From NCBI RefSeq assembly GCF_014610845.1, contig NZ_JABTCG010000003.1, positions 434,001-498,000 of the forward strand: 64,000 nt of DNA, given 5' to 3'. The position numbers were made by a program, and so were the translations under genes. This DNA is from Maribacter arenosus (GTDB taxonomy: Bacteria > Bacteroidota > Bacteroidia > Flavobacteriales > Flavobacteriaceae). Position 1 is the first letter of the stretch. Every line of letters starts with the position of its first letter. The notes below the pieces were generated by a model. The model worked only from the letters and a program-made list of their open reading frames with translations. It had not been told where the DNA came from and did not search any database. Below, piece after piece: positions 17,918 through 27,461 of this stretch.

Positions 17918-18568
17918 TTAATGATCGACAAAAGGTTTTAAAACGGTATGCCAAATTTCGTAACCTTTGATGTTTATATGCAATCCGTCTTCAAGATATA
18001 AATCTGGATTAAGTTTTCGCCCAAGGAGCATAGGGTTCCATATATTCGCAAAATATAAGCGGTCATCCTGTTGGGACAATCTATGAAATTTGCGATTCAG
18101 GCGCTTGTATTTTCTTTTTAACGGCCACCGGGCTATACTAGGTTTTACAGAAATCAGGATGATTTGTGTATCCTTGTTTTTGGCATGTATCCTATGGTTG
18201 ATTTCCATAATCGTGTTAATGATTTCTTTAGGTTTTTTTCCTTCTGCAAGGTCATTGTCCCCTTCATAGATAAATACCTTGCTAGGGTTATATTTTAGGA
18301 TCAGTTCATCGCAATATGCCAAGAGATCCGAAGCGTGGGACCCGCCAAATCCAGAATTTATGATTTCATGGTCAGGGAAATTTTCTTCCAACCCTTCCCA
18401 TGTTCTAATACTTGAGCTCCCAACGAAAACTATGGTTTCATTTACAGCTTCCCTTAGGGTATCGTACTTCTTTTGAATCTCGGCCACTTCATTTGCGAAA
18501 CGTTCAGGGCTTTGGGAATTTCCTTTAAGTACAACAAAAATGAATGGGAGTAGGACCAAAAACCTCAT
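17918..18568 (-). CDS. secreted SGNH/GDSL-type hydrolase
   Basis: After a signal peptide (MRFLVLLPFIFVVLKGNSQ) the 216-residue protein shows the SGNH blocks: IVFVGSSSIR with the nucleophile Ser near 52, NSGFGGSHASDL (Gly), YEGDNDLAEG (Asn) and LEDGLHINIKGY with Asp and His. Such enzymes are carbohydrate esterases or lipases. Its place upstream of GH20 suggests deacetylation of glycans, which is an inference. It lies 24 bp before the GH20 start. Confidence 0.85.
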   Translation of the reverse strand: MRFLVLLPFIFVVLKGNSQSPERFANEVAEIQKKYDTLREAVNETIVFVGSSSIRTWEGLEENFPDHEIINSGFGGSHASDLLAYCDELILKYNPSKVFIYEGDNDLAEGKKPKEIINTIMEINHRIHAKNKDTQIILISVKPSIARWPLKRKYKRLNRKFHRLSQQDDRLYFANIWNPMLLGRKLNPDLYLEDGLHINIKGYEIWHTVLKPFVDH

Positions 18569-18653
18569 TCTTAAAATTTGAAGCTGAAAGATACTTCTAT
18601 TCTTTTAAAAGTTCAATACATCTTTACTTACAAATCAACATTATTTTAAAAAA

Positions 18654-19379
18654 TCAAAACCCAATACCCATGAATACGAATGCAGCGATACTACCTCCCA
18701 ACAAGGGTCCTAAGATTGGAATCCAGGCATATTCCCAATCACTTTTTCCCTTATTTTTTAGAGGAAGCAACATGTGCATTATCCTTGGCCCCAAATCACG
18801 GGCAGGGTTTATAGCATAGCCCGTTGGTCCCCCAAGCGAAAAGCCAATTCCCATCACCAAGAGGGCAACCGGAAGGGCATCCAAGGATCCCAAGGATATA
18901 GGTTCATTGGCAAAGTTTCCACCTGCAATGAAGAACACCCCAAAAACAAGGGTAAACGTACCTATTACTTCGGTTACAAAATTCCATAAAGGGTTACGCA
19001 CGGCAGGTGAAGTGGAGAAGGTAGCCAAAATGGCGGAAGGGTCGGTCGTGTTATCGTACTGTTTTTTATAGGTCAACCAAACCAAGAGGTTACCCATCAT
19101 GGCACCGAGTACTTGGGAAATGAAATATCCAGGTACCAATGTCCAACTAAATTTTCCGGCAAGTGCGAAGCCAATTGTGACTGCCGGGTTCAGATGTGCC
19201 CCTGAAACATCCGCACTGATAAAGACACCACAAAAAACCGCAATGCCCCAGGCCAAGGAAATCCCAGTCCATCCGGCGTTAGATCCTTTGGTGTTTTTCA
19301 GGACAACATTGGCAACCACGCCGTTTCCTAGTAAAATCAACATAGCGGTTCCTATAAATTCAAATATGTAAGGGTTCAT
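18654..19379 (-). CDS. glpF: aquaglyceroporin / glycerol facilitator (MIP family)
   Basis: This is a channel of the inner membrane with six membrane segments in 241 residues. Both NPA boxes are present: HLNPAVTIG (NPA 64-66) and AINPARDLG (NPA 191-193). The Asp after NPAR (D195) is the mark of glycerol-conducting members rather than pure water channels. No glycerol kinase gene is near, so the solute is inferred. It lies between the serine hydrolase and SGNH hydrolase genes. Confidence 0.88.
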   Translation of the reverse strand: MNPYIFEFIGTAMLILLGNGVVANVVLKNTKGSNAGWTGISLAWGIAVFCGVFISADVSGAHLNPAVTIGFALAGKFSWTLVPGYFISQVLGAMMGNLLVWLTYKKQYDNTTDPSAILATFSTSPAVRNPLWNFVTEVIGTFTLVFGVFFIAGGNFANEPISLGSLDALPVALLVMGIGFSLGGPTGYAINPARDLGPRIMHMLLPLKNKGKSDWEYAWIPILGPLLGGSIAAFVFMGIGF

Positions 19380-19436
19380 CTAGTTTATGGTTTAGTTGGT
19401 GAAATCCAGTGGTTTTCTTACAGGCAGATCAATTAA

Positions 19437-20678
19437 TCAATCGGTAATGGATTGATAGACAAATTGTCTCATTTGTTGACTATAATAGTTGCTATAAGGT
19501 TGTAATTGAAGCATAAGTATTGAAATCAGTTGTTCCTTGGGGTCAATGAAGAAATAGGTACAATAGGCCCCACCCCAGTAATATTGCCCCTCAGAACCTA
19601 TAATTTTGGAATCAGCCACATCTGTGGTCACCCCAAAGCCAAAACCAAATCCTTGTCCAGGACCTTGTCGTAGGTTTCCTATTTGGTTCATCGTCATTAA
19701 TTCTACTGTTTTTGGACTCAATAAATTGCGACCCTTGAACTTTCCTTTATGAATCATCATTTGGCAAAATTTCATGTAATCAGTGGCTGTGGAGAACAAA
19801 CCATGTGTGCCCCCGAAAATGGTATTACCCATAATGGGCAGTTGTCGTTCGGAGGTTATCAAATTTCCTTCCCTGTCGAAATTATGGACGGGTACCCATC
19901 GCATCTGCTTTTCTATCGGGATATTGTACCCGGTATCCTTCATCTCCAAAGGGTCGAATATCCGTTCTTGAAGAAAGTCGGCCACTGTTTTTCCTGAGAA
20001 TTTCTCAATAAGCATGGCCAATACATCAGGTGAGGCGCTATAATACCATTGTTCGCCTGGCTGACCGATCAGGGGTAGTCTCGCAAGGGCATTTACCCTG
20101 CTTTCCAAATTAGCATGGGTTTCTTGATAGAGGGCTTTCGAAATATCATTGTCCAAAGCGGTTCCCCCAAGTCCGTGTGAGAATCCGGCCGTATGGGATA
20201 ATAGATGGGCTATGGTAATTTCCTTATTTGTATCCATAGTGGCCCCCTCTTTTCCTGCCTCTACGTCTAAGGCCACCTTCATATTCTTGAATTGGGGCAA
20301 ATAGGTTGAAACGGGATCGGTCAAGAAAAAATGGCCTTCCTCATAGAGCATCATAAAGGCGGCGGTAATAATTGGCTTGGTCATTGACATCAGATGGAAA
20401 ATGCCATCGTGTTGCATGGTTTTTCTTGATGAGAGATCGCTATAACCATAGGTCGCCTGATGTACAATCTTGTTATTACGGGAAATCAGCGTCACGGCCC
20501 CGGAAATACGTCCTTCATCTACCTCATTTTGTAAAAAGACATCATAGCGTGCAAGTCTTTCCTTAGACATCCCTTCGTTATCAAAAAATTCATGGGTCGA
20601 TTGTGAATGGGCGGTATTGCCATATAGGATGAAAAACAAAAGGATAAACTGTAGCATCATTATCTTGGTGTGTCTCAT
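19437..20678 (-). CDS. serine hydrolase, class C beta-lactamase/esterase family
   Basis: It is an exported 413-residue protein with a signal peptide (FILLFFILYGNTAHSQ). The catalytic SxxK is SMTK (98-101), a YSA motif (YYSASPD) stands where the class C YxN occurs, and GGTHGLFST is near the usual KTG position. These features fit the EstB/penicillin-binding-protein-like esterases rather than true AmpC. Natural substrate unknown. ATG 20660 or 20657 are alternative starts. Confidence 0.85.
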   Translation of the reverse strand: MRHTKIMMLQFILLFFILYGNTAHSQSTHEFFDNEGMSKERLARYDVFLQNEVDEGRISGAVTLISRNNKIVHQATYGYSDLSSRKTMQHDGIFHLMSMTKPIITAAFMMLYEEGHFFLTDPVSTYLPQFKNMKVALDVEAGKEGATMDTNKEITIAHLLSHTAGFSHGLGGTALDNDISKALYQETHANLESRVNALARLPLIGQPGEQWYYSASPDVLAMLIEKFSGKTVADFLQERIFDPLEMKDTGYNIPIEKQMRWVPVHNFDREGNLITSERQLPIMGNTIFGGTHGLFSTATDYMKFCQMMIHKGKFKGRNLLSPKTVELMTMNQIGNLRQGPGQGFGFGFGVTTDVADSKIIGSEGQYYWGGAYCTYFFIDPKEQLISILMLQLQPYSNYYSQQMRQFVYQSITD

Positions 20679-20907
20679 TTTAGTTGCATTTTTTAGAATA
20701 AAACTAGTAAGTTTTTTCAGAAGGTTTCACGGTTATGAACAATCGTTAATAAATCTCTTAAATATAGTGTTTTTCAGGAATACCGAATGTACGTGCAAAA
20801 ATAATATGGTTTATTTCCCTTGATCTTTTTATCTTTTTATTCAAGAAATCTATAACTTACTGCTGTTATCAAAACAAATCTAATTTTAACCTTAAAAATC
20901 TATTATC

Positions 20908-21240
20908 ATGAGTGATTTAACGGAAAAACTGGCTAAACTTAAGGAAACTGCCGAGAATCAATTGAAGGAGTGTGGTGTTTCAAAAATCGACCAAGAGCTT
21001 TTAGATACCTTGGTGAATCGTTTACGTACTATGGTGGACAACAAGGATGCTGCCCTTGTTTCTGGGCAGGATGCTTCTGAATTAGAGACTGTACGCCGGA
21101 ATTTTGTGGAAAAGAAACTTGGAATAACCGATAGGGATAAGGCGATGGCAGCTATTCACAAGGTAGCTGAAAAGATGTCAGGAATACGAATGAAGAGTAG
21201 GCCGGCTTTTTACTATTTGGTTCAACAAGAATTAAGTTAA
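20908..21240 (+). CDS. DUF2853 family protein
   Basis: This small, mostly helical soluble protein of 110 residues matches DUF2853. It has TEKLAKLKETAENQL, ETVRRNFVEKKLGI and a C-terminal RMKSRPAFYYLVQQELS (split RMKSRPAF / YYLVQQELS). A structure is known for the family but no function. It is a single gene flanked by an AT-rich leader and a strong terminator. Confidence 0.82.
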   Translation: MSDLTEKLAKLKETAENQLKECGVSKIDQELLDTLVNRLRTMVDNKDAALVSGQDASELETVRRNFVEKKLGITDRDKAMAAIHKVAEKMSGIRMKSRPAFYYLVQQELS

Positions 21241-21261
21241 GACGATGTTCATTTTAAAAGC

Positions 21262-21289
21262 AAAGGGCAGCACTTTATGCTGCCCTTTT
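21262..21289 (+). terminator. rho-independent terminator after the DUF2853 gene
   Basis: A perfect 11-bp stem AAAGGGCAGCA/TGCTGCCCTTT with a 5-base loop starts 21 bp after the stop codon and is followed by T-rich sequence. The A/T flanks allow it to act in both directions, so it may also end the converging ars operon. Confidence 0.8.
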
Positions 21290-21409
21290 GTATTGGATTA
21301 TATCTATTGTGTTTGGACAGTTTTATTCCGTTATCTGTCCTTAGTCTTAATAGTCCTTATTTATTTCCAGTAAATAATTTTGCCGCTTCAATTGTAGGCA
21401 AGTATGATA

Positions 21410-22459
21410 TTATGCGCTGATTTTTTGGAAATACCTTTTCCGTAGCCAAAACGAAACCCGAACTAACAAAATTAAAGCCGGAACTTCAACCAAAGGCCCA
21501 ATGACACCTGCGAAAGCCTGACCTGAATTTAAACCAAAAACGGCAATGGCAACTGCGATGGCCAATTCAAAATTATTACCAGCAGCCGTGAAGGCCACCG
21601 AGGCTGTTTTGTCATATTCCGCACCCGTCGCCTTTGTAAAGAAAAAACCGATAATAAACATCAAAGTAAAATAAATCAGTAGGGGTACGGCGATGATCAA
21701 AACGTCCATGGGAATTTGAACGATCAATTCCCCTTTTAATGAGAACATGACCACAATTGTAAATAACAGTGCGATTAAGGTCAATGGCGAAATAGCTGGA
21801 ATAAAAACGTTCGCATACCATGTTTCGCCTTTTAATTTCACTAAGATCAATCGACTTAAGATTCCCAAAACAAACGGAATTCCTAAATAGATAGCCACAC
21901 TTTCGGCAATGGTCCCAATAGAAATGTCGACGATTGCCCCTTCAAAACCGAAATAGGGAGGTAGTATGGTTATAAAGATCCACGCATAAAAACTGTATGC
22001 GAATACTTGGAAAATGCTATTTAAGGCTACTAATCCCGCTCCATATTCACTGCTGCCTTCGGCAAGATCATTCCATACAAGTACCATGGCTATACAACGA
22101 GCCAAACCGATCAATATGAGTCCGACCATATATTCGGGGTAATCCCTTAAAAAGGTGATGGCCAGGACAAACATTAAAACAGGGCCGATTATCCAATTTA
22201 GAATTAGTGAGATCGATAATATCTTTGTGTTTCGAAAAACTTTTGGTAACAAGGCATAATTGACTTTTGCCAAAGGGGGATACATCATTAAAATCAACCC
22301 GATTGCTATGGGGATGTTGGTAGTTCCGCTACTGAATGAATTGATTAGTGTTGGGAACGATGGAATAAAATAACCAATACCTACGCCCAAAACCATGGCC
22401 AAAAATATCCACAGGGTCAAATAACTGTCAAGAAAACTTAATTTTTTAGTTGAGGGCAT
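21410..22459 (-). CDS. acr3: arsenite efflux permease, ACR3 family
   Basis: It is an inner-membrane arsenite exporter of 349 residues with about ten membrane segments. ACR3 features are [21 protein letters not shown] (split after LWIF), [15 protein letters not shown] with the essential Cys, and the late [16 protein letters not shown]. It is the last gene of the ars operon and starts 2 bp after the arsC stop. Confidence 0.94.
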   Translation of the reverse strand: MPSTKKLSFLDSYLTLWIFLAMVLGVGIGYFIPSFPTLINSFSSGTTNIPIAIGLILMMYPPLAKVNYALLPKVFRNTKILSISLILNWIIGPVLMFVLAITFLRDYPEYMVGLILIGLARCIAMVLVWNDLAEGSSEYGAGLVALNSIFQVFAYSFYAWIFITILPPYFGFEGAIVDISIGTIAESVAIYLGIPFVLGILSRLILVKLKGETWYANVFIPAISPLTLIALLFTIVVMFSLKGELIVQIPMDVLIIAVPLLIYFTLMFIIGFFFTKATGAEYDKTASVAFTAAGNNFELAIAVAIAVFGLNSGQAFAGVIGPLVEVPALILLVRVSFWLRKRYFQKISA

Positions 22460-22461
22460 AC

Positions 22462-23100
22462 CTAGGATTTAATTTGAGAGAATACATAAAACAGTTCGGT
22501 AGCGATTTGCAGGCTTCTTTCGTTGTACTTTACGGCTTGTTGGGGTGTGCCATCAAAAGCTTTTGGGTCTTCGAAGGTTATTGGAATGCGTTTTTCCGCT
22601 CCTGCGATAAAAGGACAACCGCCATCGGCTTGCGAACAGGTCATAATAGCCGCAAATTTCGATTGCGGGTTAAATTCATTATCCAACTTTTTTGAGAACC
22701 CGATGATCGGATGTTCATTGGCCGCATATTTTATGCTATAAATCGGGTTATTGCCTTCTGAAAGTTTTCGAACTTTGAAACCCGAGTTTACTAATGTCTT
22801 GGCTACCATCGGAAAAAGGGCAGTAGCTTCTGTGCCTCCCGAATAACAAGAAACATTTCTCATATTAAAATGGTAGGCAAGGGTCTGAGCCCAAACCTGT
22901 GATAGGTGACTCCTTCTTGAATTGTGGGTACAGATAAAGTTGATACGGATTTTTTCATCATCATTTACCTTTGATTGCACAAAATCTATAAAGGGTTGTA
23001 AAGTTTGCTTACGCTCGTTTGGAATAGTTTCAACGTTAAAAGTAGAAATGAGTTTATCGATTTCTTCAAAGAGTGCAGGAGTTTTGGTCATTTTTATCAT
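22462..23100 (-). CDS. arsC: arsenate reductase of low-molecular-weight phosphatase type
   Basis: It reduces arsenate to arsenite. The active-site loop [11 protein letters not shown] gives CX5R(S) with nucleophile C57, and later Cys residues ([12 protein letters not shown]) fit the resolving cysteines. The general-acid Asp region is near [10 protein letters not shown]. The 212 residues are longer than Staphylococcus ArsC, with an N-terminal helix ([13 protein letters not shown]) common in Bacteroidota. ATG 23091 is an alternative start. It lies between arsM and acr3. Confidence 0.9.
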   Translation of the reverse strand: MIKMTKTPALFEEIDKLISTFNVETIPNERKQTLQPFIDFVQSKVNDDEKIRINFICTHNSRRSHLSQVWAQTLAYHFNMRNVSCYSGGTEATALFPMVAKTLVNSGFKVRKLSEGNNPIYSIKYAANEHPIIGFSKKLDNEFNPQSKFAAIMTCSQADGGCPFIAGAEKRIPITFEDPKAFDGTPQQAVKYNERSLQIATELFYVFSQIKS

Positions 23101-23108
23101 TATTTACG

Positions 23109-23996
23109 TTAACAACAGCCATTATTTGAGGTACAAGGGGCTTTCGATTGAATTTCAGAACCTTTTTTATTCGCTTTTTTTTCTAATTTACCAGGTTTTT
23201 CGGCATAAACTGTGATACTGAATATTCCTGTTCTTCCCATATTAAAATTCTTGATCTCCGCTCTAGAAAGGTATTTACCAAGGATATCATCAGGAAGAAC
23301 AATTGGTTTTTCTTTTTGGATTTTTATATTCTCAAAACCTTGATCCAACATCAATTGCAGGTACTCCTCTTTTTGAATGGCTCCGGCAACACATCCTGCA
23401 TACATTTCGGCATCAGTTTTTAACGCTTCCGGAAGTTCACCTACCAAAACAATATCAGAAACACTAAAATGTCCGCCAGATTTCAATACCCTGAACATTT
23501 CACCGAACACTTTTTTCTTATTGGGGACTAGGTTCAGTACACAATTACTGACGATAACATCGGCGCTCGAATCACCTACCGGCATCTTATCTATATCCCC
23601 TTCTCTAAATTCTACATTGTTATACCCCAACTTGTCGGCGTTGGCACGGGCTTTTTCAATCATGATGGGTGTAAAGTCGATACCTATAACCTTGCCTTGG
23701 GCACCAGTTTCATGTCGGGCAACGAAGCAATCATTTCCGGCACCTGAACCTAAATCGATTACGGTATTCCCTTCTTTTATTTTCGCATATTGGGTAGGAA
23801 GGCCACAGCCCAATCCCAAATCGGCATCTTCGGCATACCCATTGGTTTCAGAGTAGTCGTCCATCATAATATTATATACTTTAGTCGAGGGCGTAGTTGC
23901 ACCACAGCATGAGGAGGCGTTTTCAACTTTACCTTGCTCGGCGATTTTGGTATAACGTTCTTTAACGATGTTTTTTAATTCTTGTTCATTTTTCAT
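23109..23996 (-). CDS. arsM: arsenite S-adenosylmethyltransferase
   Basis: It methylates trivalent arsenic using SAM. Signs are the SAM site VIDLGSGAGNDCFVARH and VIGIDFTPIMIEKA, and the arsenite-binding Cys residues in LGCGLP (C64), SNCVLN (C152) and AGCVAG (C202). A Cys pair near 30 (SSCCGAT) and a C-terminal tail ending in GCC may help capture arsenic. The 295 residues agree with ArsM. It follows arsR and precedes arsC, so the operon both exports and methylates arsenic. Confidence 0.92.
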   Translation of the reverse strand: MKNEQELKNIVKERYTKIAEQGKVENASSCCGATTPSTKVYNIMMDDYSETNGYAEDADLGLGCGLPTQYAKIKEGNTVIDLGSGAGNDCFVARHETGAQGKVIGIDFTPIMIEKARANADKLGYNNVEFREGDIDKMPVGDSSADVIVSNCVLNLVPNKKKVFGEMFRVLKSGGHFSVSDIVLVGELPEALKTDAEMYAGCVAGAIQKEEYLQLMLDQGFENIKIQKEKPIVLPDDILGKYLSRAEIKNFNMGRTGIFSITVYAEKPGKLEKKANKKGSEIQSKAPCTSNNGCC

Positions 23997-24041
23997 GATT
24001 ATAATATGTATATGAGGATAATACGTAGTTTGCGTATAAAA

Positions 24042-24371
24042 TCAGCAGCAGTTTTCCTTTGTAATATCCTGGTCCAGAAACTTGAGCATCACCTTTTTCA
24101 TAGAGGTCCAATTTTCATCATTGATACAATAACAAACGCTGGTGCCCTCGACATTGCCTTTAATCAATCCTATGTGTTTTAATTCTTTAAGATGTTGGGA
24201 TATAGTGGGTTGCGCTAGTCCGATTTCATCTACCAGATCTCCACAAATACATCCGTCTATTTTAAAAAGATGTTGTAAAATGGCCACTCTTGCAGGGTGC
24301 CCAAAGGCTTTGGAGAACAGCGCGATTTCGTTTTGTAGGTCGGTGAACATTTCGGTTTTGGTAAGTCCCAT
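24042..24371 (-). CDS. arsR: ArsR-family arsenic-responsive repressor
   Basis: This is a winged-helix metalloregulator of 109 residues. After HPARVAILQHL comes a CICGDLVDEIG metal loop (C41, C43), then the recognition helix QPTISQHLKEL. Further Cys residues C80 and C82 (VCYCIND) and a terminal CC are candidate As(III) ligands. It should repress its own operon arsR-arsM-arsC-acr3 until arsenite binds. The arsM gene starts 45 bp downstream. Confidence 0.92.
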   Translation of the reverse strand: MGLTKTEMFTDLQNEIALFSKAFGHPARVAILQHLFKIDGCICGDLVDEIGLAQPTISQHLKELKHIGLIKGNVEGTSVCYCINDENWTSMKKVMLKFLDQDITKENCC

Positions 24372-24390
24372 GTTTCAATTATATTAGTTC

Positions 24391-24402
24391 ATTGCAATAT
24401 TA
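24391..24402 (-). promoter_or_regulatory. candidate ArsR operator overlapping the ars promoter
   Basis: Upstream of arsR a palindromic ATTGCAAT (24391-24398) overlaps a -7-like TAATATTG (24395-24402, one mismatch to TAnnTTTG) 23-31 bp before the ATG. An operator over the -7 element is the expected layout for ArsR repression. Motif-level evidence only. Confidence 0.35.
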
Positions 24403-24566
24403 CGATTAATATTTTAAATAAAAATTTATTTCCTTACTTTTTTAGATTCTATAAATTATTATTTCTACGTTGAGATTTTGTCAATGATATGCAGCTCCTT
24501 TGACGAATATGGTTACTTAATGCTATATACCCTTATTTCGAAGATAGGGACTTTCAAAATTTTCAA

Positions 24567-25961
24567 TCAATCGATCGACAATGATTTTCCTGGGACACCA
24601 AAATTTTGGTTCATGCCATCAATGACCAAAATCCAATCCTGACCTTTTCCTGAAGTTGGCGGTTCAATGACCAGAGTAGATGAACTTTTAATAGGACTTG
24701 CCTTATAGGCATTTCCAGTCCTGGGGTCGTACCACCAGCTTAAAAATTCACTGCCTTTTAGCGCGGACATATCCACGGTTGTGGTTTTACCGGTTGGAAA
24801 ATAAAATAGGGCATAGGTGCCGAGGGCGTCCCTAGTTACGGAAACATAGTCATTATTTTCTTCCTGTTTCCCGAGTACCATTGATTGATCGGGAATCCTT
24901 GTAATATAAGGCCTTGATAAGAATAGGTTTTTAAGATGTTTGACCTGGTTGGCCATGGGCAGGTCAAGGGCTAAAGTCCATGGCCTAAGCGGGCCATTGA
25001 TTCCTTCCTTGTCCAAGGAATACATTTGCCATACATCATGGCACCCATAGGTCTGGCCAAAAGCCCCTGCGAATACATTCCAATACATTATTCTTCGAAT
25101 ATCTTCTGGGAGACTATAACCCAATTCCTTGGCATTGAAACAATTGGGATGGTCTTCATAGAGCGGTTCCGCATCGATGACTGGTTTTGTTGGTTTCAGA
25201 CCATAATCATGGGTAATGTGCTTGTACGTTCCGCGATCGGCACAATGTCCGGTCTGGTGCATGTTAAAATCTAACCATGGTTCGTTATGGAACCAGGTAG
25301 AAGACCCACCTTTTTCCTTTGGTTGTGGATGATAGCCCATTAATGTTCCCTCATATCCACCCGCTTTCTCAGCTATGCCTTCGGCCATTTCATTCCAAAT
25401 TTCAACATCATCAGAATTGGGCCTCGGGTTCCGATCCCCACCGATGACCCAAATGATATTGTCGTAGTCTTTATAGCGATGGCCTATCCAATTCCCAAAT
25501 CTTCGAGCGTTTTCGGTGGTAAAAATTTCCGGACCTATACCCCAGCTGTTTTTAAACACCTTGTCACCCCAAGTCGGTAATAGGGCGATATATAAATCAA
25601 GGCTATCCGCTTTTTTTATAATATAGTCTACATGTTCAAAATAGGATGGGTTCGGACGATCGGGATCCGCGTTTATTAAAGGCAAATCCCCATAGGGGTT
25701 TGGTGTAAAAAGTCCATCAATTTCGGCCAGGGCAACAGCTTGAATGACATTAAACCCTTGAGCCGCCCTTTTCTCCAAATAAAAGTCGGCCTGTTCACGG
25801 TCGCATCTATGAAAAAGTTCCCAAGCGGTATCTGCCATCCAAAAAAATGGACGACCATCTTCGGTCATTAAGAACCGTTGGTTTTCACTGACCACTAATT
25901 TTTGTGCTGTCATTGTCGAAGTGATCAACATCAGGTATACCATCAGGAATATCCGTTTCAT
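24567..25961 (-). CDS. DUF4038 glycoside hydrolase-like protein (apiosidase-like)
   Basis: This exported protein of about 464 residues starts from ATG 25961 with a signal peptide (MKRIFLMVYLMLITSTMTAQ); the longer in-frame start at 26003 is unlikely. The DUF4038 barrel starts LVVSENQRFLMTEDGRPFFW, with MADTAWELFHRC and VIGGDRNPR. The C-terminal FLSWWYDPRTGNAY part is the putative collagen-binding domain found with it. Characterised relatives in GH140 are apiosidases acting on pectin, but substrate here is inferred. It is the last gene before the ars operon on this strand. Confidence 0.85.
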   Translation of the reverse strand: MKRIFLMVYLMLITSTMTAQKLVVSENQRFLMTEDGRPFFWMADTAWELFHRCDREQADFYLEKRAAQGFNVIQAVALAEIDGLFTPNPYGDLPLINADPDRPNPSYFEHVDYIIKKADSLDLYIALLPTWGDKVFKNSWGIGPEIFTTENARRFGNWIGHRYKDYDNIIWVIGGDRNPRPNSDDVEIWNEMAEGIAEKAGGYEGTLMGYHPQPKEKGGSSTWFHNEPWLDFNMHQTGHCADRGTYKHITHDYGLKPTKPVIDAEPLYEDHPNCFNAKELGYSLPEDIRRIMYWNVFAGAFGQTYGCHDVWQMYSLDKEGINGPLRPWTLALDLPMANQVKHLKNLFLSRPYITRIPDQSMVLGKQEENNDYVSVTRDALGTYALFYFPTGKTTTVDMSALKGSEFLSWWYDPRTGNAYKASPIKSSSTLVIEPPTSGKGQDWILVIDGMNQNFGVPGKSLSID

Positions 25962-26040
25962 TATTGGTATATTTTGGATTTTTGATTTTTGCGGGAATTG
26001 CACCTTTAAAATTATCTAGTTGGATATTTTAATCCTCAGT

Positions 26041-26499
26041 TCAAACGCCGAACTGCTGCAAATGATGATTGAGATGTTTAGAAAATAGGGTATTCCATTC
26101 CTTCGTCGATAATGCGCCAAAGGCATGGGATTCTTTACCGTTAAAATGTTCTTCGCCCAATTTCTGGGTCTTTTGTAAATACCCGATCAAACGTTGTTTT
26201 TCCTTTTCAAATTCGCGCTCATCAGTAATCAGGAACATGGGGGCTGTTCGCGTGTTCCTTTTATAGGGTTTTGGACCTACCACCACATTTTTGGCGAATA
26301 GTTTGATCATAAACTTTTGAAAACCCTTTGGTTTCGGATGTTTATCCGTATAGACCAGTTCATAGGTTACATTGCAATGGGCCAACATTTGGGCGACATT
26401 CATTTTTCCCCAAAGGTTGTGGGTCTCAGGGGTCAATGCATTGATTCTATCAATAGTTTCCTGGCACTCTTTGGCATTAAACAGATTTTTCCAACTCAT
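26041..26499 (-). CDS. DUF1569/DinB-like protein
   Basis: The 152-residue soluble protein has the DinB-like four-helix layout with scattered metal-ligand candidates: MNVAQMLAHCNVTYE (His), ESHAFGALSTKEWNTLFSKHLNHHLQQFG (split at KEW), where HAFG and HLNHH hold His residues. The DUF1569 family has no established function. It stands alone. Confidence 0.78.
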   Translation of the reverse strand: MSWKNLFNAKECQETIDRINALTPETHNLWGKMNVAQMLAHCNVTYELVYTDKHPKPKGFQKFMIKLFAKNVVVGPKPYKRNTRTAPMFLITDEREFEKEKQRLIGYLQKTQKLGEEHFNGKESHAFGALSTKEWNTLFSKHLNHHLQQFGV

Positions 26500-26699
26500 G
26501 ATTTTTCGTTTTTAGATGGATTGAAAATACAAATTAAAAGGACGCTATGCCTTACGGAATGTCACTTCAAAGGGAAAACATACTTTTTTGACTAATATCG
26601 ATTTTGATGGGTACTATTGAAGTAACCCATATACTTCTATTTATTAATCATGTACATTGTTTTTTTCTGGCTATAATAATTGATTGAATTTCCTTGGTT
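26500..26699. other. intergenic spacer
   Basis: AT-rich sequence between the DUF1569 gene start and the amidotransferase stop. No gene, RNA or strong hairpin was seen. Confidence 0.35.
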
Positions 26700-27434
26700 T
26701 TAGTCATGGTTTTTATATTGCGCCACAAAACGCTTCAGGATTTCCTTGGGAATTGGGGCTTTCAAATTACGTATAGAGGCAATTAAGGATTCGGCTTCTT
26801 CCGGAGGAAAATAACCATAATCCTTATAAGTATGTACCCGCACTATAAACTCATCCGCATCGGCCTCAGGATGGAACTGTGTTGCATAGATATGTTGTTT
26901 AACGCGAAACATTTGAACCGGACAGGATGTTGAGGTGGCTAAAAGAACGGCACCAGGAGGCAAATCGTCACAGGCTTCCTTGTGACCGACCAGAGCAGAA
27001 AAAGTTCGGGGTAAATCCATTAAAAGGGGGTCTTTTGCCCCTTCTCCCGTGATTTGAAGCATAACACTCCCAATAGGTTCTGCATAGGTAGTTGAAATCG
27101 ATGCCCCGCAATAGCTGCCTAATGCCCCATTGCCCGAACAAGCTCCCAAAAATGGAAAATCGCAGGCAACGACTTTATCGAATAGGCTATTGAAGAAGGC
27201 TTCAATATTTTTTTGGATTGGGCTTTTGAGAGGCTCTGGCGTGCTTATGTCAAATGGACTACCCCCTGCTATTATGGCCGAGTAGTCTTCTAAATCCACC
27301 GTTGGAATACCCTTTTCCAACCGTACACGGTGAACCTCATCGGATGCCAACTGACCCACCCTTAAAATAGCCCTAAACTCACTTTCTGCGGTTTCATCTT
27401 CAGGGCGCATTTGTAAGATTAGAAATTTCTTCAA
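26700..27434 (-). CDS. class I glutamine amidotransferase-like protein
   Basis: The 244-residue soluble protein has the GATase1 triad. Nucleophile C99 lies in FLGACSGNGALG (the family elbow is usually GxCxGxQ), and H188 and E190 lie in QFHPEADADEF. A SGHKE-like LVGHKEACDDLPPGA also fits GMP-synthase-type domains. No synthetase partner is near, so it probably belongs to the stand-alone group of unknown acceptor (YfeJ-like). Confidence 0.85.
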   Translation of the reverse strand: MKKFLILQMRPEDETAESEFRAILRVGQLASDEVHRVRLEKGIPTVDLEDYSAIIAGGSPFDISTPEPLKSPIQKNIEAFFNSLFDKVVACDFPFLGACSGNGALGSYCGASISTTYAEPIGSVMLQITGEGAKDPLLMDLPRTFSALVGHKEACDDLPPGAVLLATSTSCPVQMFRVKQHIYATQFHPEADADEFIVRVHTYKDYGYFPPEEAESLIASIRNLKAPIPKEILKRFVAQYKNHD

Positions 27435-27461
27435 GAGCTAGTTATTTAATAGTACTTTTTT

